Source: Anaerolineaceae bacterium (GTDB taxonomy: Bacteria; Chloroflexota; Anaerolineae; Promineifilales; Promineifilaceae). From it: DNA of 64,000 bases. Within the stretch, counting starts at the first letter, position 1. Every line of letters begins with the position of its first letter. The notes below the pieces were generated by a model that was not told where the DNA came from, did not search any database, and was given only the letters and a program-made list of their open reading frames with translations. Shown here one piece after another: positions 57,653 to 64,000 of this stretch. The stretch is taken from positions 62,001-126,000 of the forward strand of contig PABI01000078.1 in NCBI GenBank assembly GCA_002699125.1, given 5' to 3'. A program made the position numbers and the translations under genes.

Positions 57653-59059
57653 TCATTTTTCTTGCTCCTGCCACAGCTGGTGAAACGATTTGGGCGCAAA
57701 TTTGGGCATCGTGCGATATTTCGTCCAGCCGCTCAGCGGCCCCGGCAGCGACTTGGGCTTGAGCAGATTGGTCGCCCTGGCCGCTATCTTGCCGCCAAAA
57801 ACAAAGCGCCCTGGCGAGCGGTTGCCAAAAGCCCACGCTTTCATCCCTATATTCCAGACGGTGTCCCCCTGACCGCGCTGCACCAGCTCATGGCGCAAAT
57901 CCAGCAGCATCCGGGGGATGTCGATGTCCACCGGGCAAACCTGCTTGCACATGCCGCACAGGGTGCTGGCGTGCGGCAACGGGCTAGCGTTTTCCAATCC
58001 GGTGAGCAGCGGCGTGATGACTGCACCAATCGGCCCGGAATAGACCCAGCCGTAGGCGTGGCCGCCAGCCACCTGATAAACGGGACAACCGTTCAAACAC
58101 GCGCCACAGCGGATACAGGCTAGCGCTTCGGCATAATCCGTGTTGTAGATTTGGGAACGGCCGTTATCCACCAAAATCACATACACATGCTCCGGGCCGT
58201 CAGGCTCATCGGAACGACGCGGACCATTCACCAGATGCGTGTAGACTGCCAACGCCTGCCCGGTGGCGCTGCGCGGCAGTACCTGGGTCAGCAGAGCGTA
58301 ATCGGCCACGGTGGGCACGATTTTTTCGATGCCGACCAGCGCCACATGAACGCGGGGTAGACTGGTGACCATACGGCCGTTCCCCTCGTTCATCACCAGC
58401 CCAATGGAGCCGGTTTCGGCCAAAATAAAGTTGCCGCCGGAGACGCCCATATCGGCGCTCAAAAATTTTTGGCGCAGCGTTTTGCGGGCAAAGCGGGTCA
58501 TCTCATTGACGTCGTCGGTAGGTGGCATCGCCGCTTTTTCGATGAGCAAATCGCGGATGCTTTCCTTCGTTTTGTGCACGATGGGGGCCACGATGTGGCT
58601 GGGCGTTTCGTCGCCTAGCTGCACGATGTATTCGCCTAAATCCGTCTCCAACACATCAATGTTGGCCGCTTCCAGCGCGTGGTTTAGCCCCACTTCCTCG
58701 GTCACCATGCTCTTGCTTTTGACTACGGAACGCACGTCGTGCCGCTGGGCAATGTCCAACACATGCTGGTTGGCTTCAGTGGCGTCAACCGCCCACAGCA
58801 CCTCGATGCCATTGGCCTGCATGTTGGCTTCAGCCTGCTCCAGCAAATCGGGCAGGTTGTTGAGGGCATGCCGCTTGACAGCCGCCGCCTGCTGCCGCAG
58901 CATCTGGCCGTGCTCCTGGCTGACGGCATACATAGATGCCTGCCGCTTGGTGAAGGCGGAGTGGGTGCCGGTGGTCACGGCCGTTTGCAAATCCACATCA
59001 TTTATCGCAATCCGCGCCGTCGGGATAAAATTGTTCGACTGAACCTTCATAGCATACAC
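57653..59059 (-). CDS. lutB: Lactate utilization protein B (LutB, Fe-S)
   Basis: CIRCGACLNGCPVYQVAGGHAYGWVYSGPIGAVITPLL...LCGMCKQVCPVDIDIPRML. Confidence 0.95.
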   Translation of the reverse strand: MYAMKVQSNNFIPTARIAINDVDLQTAVTTGTHSAFTKRQASMYAVSQEHGQMLRQQAAAVKRHALNNLPDLLEQAEANMQANGIEVLWAVDATEANQHVLDIAQRHDVRSVVKSKSMVTEEVGLNHALEAANIDVLETDLGEYIVQLGDETPSHIVAPIVHKTKESIRDLLIEKAAMPPTDDVNEMTRFARKTLRQKFLSADMGVSGGNFILAETGSIGLVMNEGNGRMVTSLPRVHVALVGIEKIVPTVADYALLTQVLPRSATGQALAVYTHLVNGPRRSDEPDGPEHVYVILVDNGRSQIYNTDYAEALACIRCGACLNGCPVYQVAGGHAYGWVYSGPIGAVITPLLTGLENASPLPHASTLCGMCKQVCPVDIDIPRMLLDLRHELVQRGQGDTVWNIGMKAWAFGNRSPGRFVFGGKIAARATNLLKPKSLPGPLSGWTKYRTMPKFAPKSFHQLWQEQEK

Positions 59060-59082
59060 TTACCCAAAGTTCTAGAAAATTT

Positions 59083-59148
59083 GCCGCGGAGGACGCGGAG
59101 AACACGGAGAAAAAATGTCAGAATCAATCTCTGCGCTCTCCGCGGTGA
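59083..59148. repeat. Dispersed inverted repeat CCGCGGAGGACGCGGAGAACACGGAG...CTCTCCGCGG
   Basis: Related to 42035-42100. Confidence 0.7.
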
Positions 59149-59161
59149 AAAAAATCTGCTT

Positions 59162-59956
59162 CTATTTTTTTCTTTTCTGTTGGATACCTTCGGCCAAAAC
59201 GTCGGCGATGTGGCGCACGGACGGCCGTTTACCCTGTTTCTCCAGCCCGCCATTCATGTGCATCAGGCAGCTGATGTCGCCGGTAACCACGCAGTCGGCA
59301 CCGCTGTCAATGATGTGGGCCAGCTTTTTGCGCAGCATTGCGCCGCTCACGTCGGCCATCTTCACGCTGAACAGGCCGCCGAAGCCGCAGCAAATTTCAC
59401 TGTTGTCCCATGGTTGCACGGTTACGTTCTCCGTGTTTTCCAGCAATGTTTCGGCGGCGTCCTTTAAATTGAGCAGGCGGAGTCCGTGACAGGCGTGGTG
59501 GCAAACGGCCGTTTGCTGTTCCGGCAGTTGCGCTTGCAAATCGGTAATGCCCAGGCCATCAACGATAAATTCGCTGAATTCCCAGGTAAGGCTGGCCAAG
59601 CGTTCCGCTTCGGTCAACAACATAGGCTCGTCGGCAAAGAGGCGCGGGTATTCGTGGCGCACCATCGCCGCGCAGGAGCCGGACGGGGTGACAATCACCT
59701 CGGCCTCGCGGAACGTTTCGATGAAATGGCGGGCCACCTGGCGTGACTCATCCCAGTAGCCAGAGTTAAACGCCGGCTGGCCGCAGCACGTCTGCCCCGC
59801 CGGAAAATTAACCGTCAGGCCGAGATGTTCCAGCACCGCCACTACCGACATCCCGGTTTGCGGCGAAAGCATATCGACCATGCAGGTCACAAACAGCGAA
59901 ACCCGTTTCCCTTTTGGCGATGGTCTGTCAATCATAGTTTGGTCCGTTGCCAGCAA
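59162..59956 (-). CDS. lutA: Lactate utilization protein A (LutA, (Fe-S)-binding)
   Basis: VSLFVTCMVDMLSPQTGMSVVAVLEHLGLTVNFPAGQTCCGQPAFNSGYWDESRQVA...EICCGFGGLFSVKM. Confidence 0.95.
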   Translation of the reverse strand: MLATDQTMIDRPSPKGKRVSLFVTCMVDMLSPQTGMSVVAVLEHLGLTVNFPAGQTCCGQPAFNSGYWDESRQVARHFIETFREAEVIVTPSGSCAAMVRHEYPRLFADEPMLLTEAERLASLTWEFSEFIVDGLGITDLQAQLPEQQTAVCHHACHGLRLLNLKDAAETLLENTENVTVQPWDNSEICCGFGGLFSVKMADVSGAMLRKKLAHIIDSGADCVVTGDISCLMHMNGGLEKQGKRPSVRHIADVLAEGIQQKRKK

Positions 59957-60012
59957 AATTGTCGTTTGACGAGCAAGAAATTAATCAACTGATTTCCTCA
60001 AAACACCTAATC

Positions 60013-60113
60013 TTGTCATTTCGACCAAAGGGAGAAATCCCTGAAGCTACAGTCAGATTATGAATTGGCTGGATTTAGAGGGATTTCTCGCCAAAAGCGG
60101 CTCGAAATGACAA
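60013..60113. repeat. 101-bp MITE-like nested inverted repeat with TTGTCATTTCGA termini
   Basis: Outer 12-nt arms TTGTCATTTCGA/TCGAAATGACAA; inner 11-nt arms GAGAAATCCCT/AGGGATTTCTC. Confidence 0.8.
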
Positions 60114-60182
60114 ATAATGGTTGCTTGCTGTTCGCCAATCATTTTCTGAAAGAGCTAAAAGTCTCTTGAAGTCTCTGCCTGT

Positions 60183-62369
60183 TTAACGTAAGAATGCTTC
60201 GTGCAGGCCGCCATCGACGCTGATGATTTGCCCGGTAGTTTTGCTGAGCTTGCTGCTGGTGAGCAAATAGGCCGCCTCAGCCTGGTCGGCCAGAGTGATA
60301 GGCGCTTTGGTCAGCGTGCGCTGGGCATAGAAATTGGCCAGCTTGTCGCGCAACGCCTCGGTGTCCTCACTTTCGTCGAAGGCGATCTCGTACTTCGTCA
60401 GCGAACTGATGACCCGGTCACGGGGGAACATGCTGCTGCCTTCCACCACCGTCGCTGGAGCCAGACCGTTGGCCCGCACCAGCGGGGCCAGTTCAATGGC
60501 CAGTTCGCGCACCAGGTGGTTGGCGGCCGCTTTGCTCGTGTCATAAGCCACGGAGCCTTTTTTGGCCACGGCCGCATTCACGCTGGTCGTAAGCACAAGT
60601 GTACCCGACAGCCCCTGTGCTTCCCAAATCTTGCGTGCCTCATCGGCAATGAGGTAGCCACCTTTCACGTTGACGGCAAAGGTTAAATCCCATTGGGGGT
60701 CGGTGATACGGCCGTCTTTCGTCGGTGGCACAAACACACCGGCCGTCACAATGATGTTGTCGATGCCGCCATAAGCCAAAATCACCTGATTCAGCATGTT
60801 TTGCACCGATTCGCGGTTGGTGATGTCGGCGCGCAGGCCAATGGCCGGACCACAGGCGGAGATGCCCGTCCCGGCCACGCCGATGCCCATGCCGTATTTG
60901 TTGGTGAGTTCTGCGGCCGTTTCCTGTGCTGCTTCCTCGTTTAAATCCACACAAACCACATGCGCCCCTTCCTGGGCCACGCGATGGGCCGTCGCTTTGC
61001 CAATACCGCTGCCCGCTCCCACGACGATGACGACGTTGCGCGCTAACTCTTTTTCTGGTGGCATGCGCTGCAACTTTGCTTCTTCCAGCAGCCAATATTC
61101 GATGTCAAACGCTTCCTGGCGCGGCAAGCCCTGGTATTGGCTGATGGCTTCGGCAGCACGCATCACTTCGATGGCCAGGGAGTAGAATTCGGCTGTGACG
61201 CGGCTCTCGCTTTTGTTTTTGCTCCAGGCAATCAGCCCCACACCAGGAATGAGAATCACGGTCGGATTGGGATCACGCATGGCAGGGGAATTGGGATGTT
61301 TGCACGCCTCGTAATAAGCAGCATAATCCTCACGATAACTGGCCAAACCCGTCTCCAGCTTATCCAGCAGCGCCGCAAAATCTTCGGTTTGCGGATTCCA
61401 ATCCACGTAGAGCGGCTTGATTTTGGTGCGCAGAAAATGATCCGGGCAGGAGGTGCCAATCTCCGCCAGACGGACTGCATCGTGACTGTTAACAAATTCG
61501 AGCACGCTGTCGGTGATGTGCACGGTGCCGATGAACCGCTTCTGTTGTGATACCATGCCGCGCAGCGTGGGCAGGAGCTGAATGAGCAGCACTTCCCGCT
61601 CGGCCTTCGGCAGCGATTGGTATTTGGCACCGCCAAACGTGGCTTCTCCTTTGTCACGAGCTGCGATAAATTCGGCCGCTTGTTCGATGAGCGTCAGCGT
61701 CAATTCATAACATTCCTTGTCGTCATCAGCCCAATTAATCAGGCCGTGCTGGCCCATCACCAGCCCTTTGAGCTTAGGGTTTTTTGTGGCCATCGCACCC
61801 ATCACCAGTCCGAGGTCAAAACCGGGGCGCTGCCAGGGCACCCAGCCTACTTCGTCGCCGTACACTTCTTGGGTGAGCTGCTCCTGGTCTTTGCAGGCGG
61901 CAATGGCAATGGCGGAGATAGGATGCATGTGGTCCACGTGCCGCGCCGGAATGAAGCCGTGCAGCGGCGTGTCGATGGAGCTGGCGCGTGGGTTGAGGTT
62001 AAACGTGGTGTGCGGGTACATCGCCACCATTTGGTCCTCAATTTCCGTTTTGACGCCCTTTACTTCGGCCGCGTCGTAAATTTCTTGCAGTGCCAGCAGC
62101 TTGTCCATGTAAAGCGAGGCGAAGTTGGCGCGGGTAGAGGTGCGCAAATCGCCGCCGGAGCCTTTGACCCAGAGCACGTCCACTTCTTCGCCGGTCAGCG
62201 GGTCGGTCATCATCACTTTGGAGGAGGTATTGCCGCCGCCTGTGTTAGTGATGCGCTGATCATCGCCCAGAATGTTGGAACGGTAGCGCAGCCGCTCGAC
62301 GGGATCGAGCTGGTCGGCAACGCTGTCGTCCCAGTTGTAATCTACGTGTTTGAATTGTTTGTTTGACAT
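60183..62369 (-). CDS. rhaD: Bifunctional rhamnulose-1-phosphate aldolase / short-chain alcohol dehydrogenase
   Basis: N-term class II aldolase NTGGGNTSSKV...; C-term SDR VVGAGSGIGKATAHRVAQEGAHVV...YDTSKAAANHLV. Confidence 0.92.
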   Translation of the reverse strand: MSNKQFKHVDYNWDDSVADQLDPVERLRYRSNILGDDQRITNTGGGNTSSKVMMTDPLTGEEVDVLWVKGSGGDLRTSTRANFASLYMDKLLALQEIYDAAEVKGVKTEIEDQMVAMYPHTTFNLNPRASSIDTPLHGFIPARHVDHMHPISAIAIAACKDQEQLTQEVYGDEVGWVPWQRPGFDLGLVMGAMATKNPKLKGLVMGQHGLINWADDDKECYELTLTLIEQAAEFIAARDKGEATFGGAKYQSLPKAEREVLLIQLLPTLRGMVSQQKRFIGTVHITDSVLEFVNSHDAVRLAEIGTSCPDHFLRTKIKPLYVDWNPQTEDFAALLDKLETGLASYREDYAAYYEACKHPNSPAMRDPNPTVILIPGVGLIAWSKNKSESRVTAEFYSLAIEVMRAAEAISQYQGLPRQEAFDIEYWLLEEAKLQRMPPEKELARNVVIVVGAGSGIGKATAHRVAQEGAHVVCVDLNEEAAQETAAELTNKYGMGIGVAGTGISACGPAIGLRADITNRESVQNMLNQVILAYGGIDNIIVTAGVFVPPTKDGRITDPQWDLTFAVNVKGGYLIADEARKIWEAQGLSGTLVLTTSVNAAVAKKGSVAYDTSKAAANHLVRELAIELAPLVRANGLAPATVVEGSSMFPRDRVISSLTKYEIAFDESEDTEALRDKLANFYAQRTLTKAPITLADQAEAAYLLTSSKLSKTTGQIISVDGGLHEAFLR

Positions 62370-62383
62370 TTTTTCCTCTTCAT

Positions 62384-63670
62384 TTACACAAGCCCAAAGG
62401 CCTGTTCTAAGTCGTGTATTTCTTTGTCGCCGATGGGAACGAGCTGGCCAAGAACGGCCGTATCAATCAAAGACCGTGCACTGTATTCGGCCACTTCCAG
62501 GCGATCAAAGGCATTCAAAATATCCGTGCCTACCGTCAGAACGCAATCGTTCTGCACCATCAACACCGGCGTGCTGAGCGAGATCATGTCGGCTACGGCT
62601 TCGACCTTCGTGTAAAGGGTCTTGAACGGAATCAGGGGGATATCGCGCAGCAAAATGAAGCTTTCCGGGATGGTGCGTGAATCGAAGTTGGCGGCGGTGA
62701 TAGCATAAGCGGTGGCGTTGGGGCATTGGGCGGTCATTACGCAGTTGATGTCAGCATGCCGGGCGTAAATCGCCTCGTGCAGCCGCACCGCCCGGCTGGG
62801 CAGCTTGCCCGCTTCGCGCACCCCGCTGCGGATGAGGACGACATCTTCGCCAGACAACAAACGCCGGTCGTGCCCGGTGGGCGTGATGAGGAAGCTGGTC
62901 TCATCCAGCCGTGCCGAAACAACGCCTTCGGTGCTGATCATCAGGTGACGGTCGTAGGCGCGGGTGGTGATCTCCACAATTTGCTGGCGCAGTTCGCGCT
63001 CGCGGCTGCTGTGCGCTGTAGGCACAAATTCGGGCAGCAAATTGTGACGCTGGTCAAACAAGTTTAGCGTGGGATCGGCCAACGTTTTCACCTCGCCCAG
63101 TGCCCGGGCGCGAATGAGGGTGCGGGCGCAAAAGTCAAGCGTTTCCAGACGGTGGAAGGCGTCCAGCAGCGTGGCCCCGGCGGCAGCCATGCCATGATTT
63201 TCCAGGATGACGATGTTGTACCCCTCGGCAAAGGTGGCAGCGATGCTCTCGCCCAGCATCTCACTGCCGGGCAGGGCATACGGTGCGTAGCCGACCGGTC
63301 CACAAATGCGGTTAGCCTGGGGAATGATGTGCGTTTCCGGCACCTTGCGCACAATGCTGAAGGAAACCAGCGCCGGCGGATGGGCGTGGACGATGGCGTT
63401 CAGATCGGGGCGCAGTTTGTAAATGGCGCGGTGGAACGGAAATTCTGAAGATGGCTTGTGTGGCCCTTCGATTGTGCCATCGGTTCGCACCAGCATCATA
63501 TCTTTGGGTGTCAGCTTGCCCTTGTCGATGCCGGAGGGGGTGATCCAGATGTCGCCGTTGTCGTCCTTGATGGAGAGGTTACCGCCGCTGAGGGTGGTCA
63601 TGCCGTTGTGATAAATGCGATTCATGATGGCGACGAGTTGGTCGCGGGGGTGTAAGAGTTGGAAGTTCAT
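62384..63670 (-). CDS. Tandem class II aldolase/adducin-domain protein
   Basis: First domain TTLSGGNLSIKDDNGDIWITPSG...AIVHAHPPALVSFS...ILENHGM; second homologous domain lacks HxH (MTAQCPNA). Confidence 0.88.
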   Translation of the reverse strand: MNFQLLHPRDQLVAIMNRIYHNGMTTLSGGNLSIKDDNGDIWITPSGIDKGKLTPKDMMLVRTDGTIEGPHKPSSEFPFHRAIYKLRPDLNAIVHAHPPALVSFSIVRKVPETHIIPQANRICGPVGYAPYALPGSEMLGESIAATFAEGYNIVILENHGMAAAGATLLDAFHRLETLDFCARTLIRARALGEVKTLADPTLNLFDQRHNLLPEFVPTAHSSRERELRQQIVEITTRAYDRHLMISTEGVVSARLDETSFLITPTGHDRRLLSGEDVVLIRSGVREAGKLPSRAVRLHEAIYARHADINCVMTAQCPNATAYAITAANFDSRTIPESFILLRDIPLIPFKTLYTKVEAVADMISLSTPVLMVQNDCVLTVGTDILNAFDRLEVAEYSARSLIDTAVLGQLVPIGDKEIHDLEQAFGLV

Positions 63671-63680
63671 AATGTTTATC

Positions 63681-63710
63681 CGCAGATTGCGCAGATTACG
63701 CAGATTTTTG
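63681..63710. repeat. Dispersed CGCAGATTnCGCAGATTACGCAGATT spacer repeat
   Basis: atccgcagattgcgcagattacgcagattttt. Confidence 0.65.
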
Positions 63711-64000
63711 GCTTGTTTGATGGGCGAGTTGTTGGTATCGGCCGTATGCTTCATCCCACACGGCCGTATCCACCGGCTCGTATCTTCTTAATTCATCCAT
63801 CTCGGCCACAATTTGCCGCGCCTGGGTCAGGTCGGCGATTTCGCCAAGGGTGATGAACTGCACCAGGGCGTTGCCAATCACGGTGGCCTCAATGGGTCCG
63901 GTGACGACGGGCAGGCCGGTGGCGTTGGCTGTGAGCTGGTTGAGGAGCCGGTTTTGTGTACCGCCGCCAACGATGTGCAGGGTGGAAACAGGTTGGTTAG
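63696..64000 (-). CDS. rhaB: Rhamnulokinase C-terminus (truncated at right window edge)
   Basis: Reverse translation STLHIVGGGTQNRLLNQLTANATGLPVVTGPIEATVIGNALVQFITLGEIADLTQARQIV. Confidence 0.88.
   Translation of the reverse strand, partial: NQPVSTLHIVGGGTQNRLLNQLTANATGLPVVTGPIEATVIGNALVQFITLGEIADLTQARQIVAEMDELRRYEPVDTAVWDEAYGRYQQLAHQTSQKSA

Noticed and set aside
1-64000. ACGGCCGT as Chi-like or DNA-uptake signal
   Set aside because: Those signals as I know them are non-palindromic and orientation-biased; a palindrome cannot carry strand polarity. Not excluded formally, but HIP1-like behaviour fits better.
1-64000. CRISPR array
   Set aside because: The abundant octamer is irregularly spaced and lies mostly in coding DNA; no 25-40 bp direct repeats with uniform spacers and no cas genes seen.
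1-64000. rRNA or tRNA genes
   Set aside because: No recognisable 16S/23S segments or tRNA T-loop/CCA patterns noticed on reading; a tRNAscan run would be needed to be certain.
1-64000. Restriction-modification or methyltransferase gene cognate to ACGGCCGT
   Set aside because: The only methyltransferase seen (27965-28804) resembles PF04672 small-molecule-type enzymes, lacking DNA-MTase motifs (no PCQ/ENV or NPPY seen); it must lie elsewhere if it exists.

Overview
The window looks like a chromosomal segment of an uncultured Chloroflexota-like bacterium; that assignment is an inference from gene style only. It is densely coding. I see no rRNA, tRNA, CRISPR array or transposase. From left to right it contains: a suf Fe-S operon (sufC-sufB-sufD) divergent from a SufR-like regulator, with a SufT-like gene; a glycan export and glycosyltransferase operon; a large secreted S8 protease; ybaK; a GH13 amylase; a signalling island (response regulators, multi-GAF proteins, a SAM methyltransferase, hybrid kinases, and a threonine synthase fused to a receiver domain); a DMT transporter; NDH-2; a LuxR/NTPase regulator; several small genes; a GT4 glycosyltransferase; serS with a T-box leader; a pair of ABC half-transporters; and a rhamnose/lactate block (rhaB, class II aldolases, lutABC) with gntK. 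The strongest unexplained signal is a palindromic octamer, ACGGCCGT (often AACGGCCGTT). By my hand count it occurs about 109 times in 64 kb, where about 1-2 are expected from composition. It lies in all reading frames, in spacers, inside the serS T-box leader and over that leader's -35 box, which makes it analogous to cyanobacterial HIP1. One copy appears to be split by a 24-bp in-frame insert encoding PFDSAQGR. Other highlights are a GT-C / carbohydrate-binding-like / Wzm permease fusion, a threonine synthase-REC fusion, and several families of intergenic inverted repeats.
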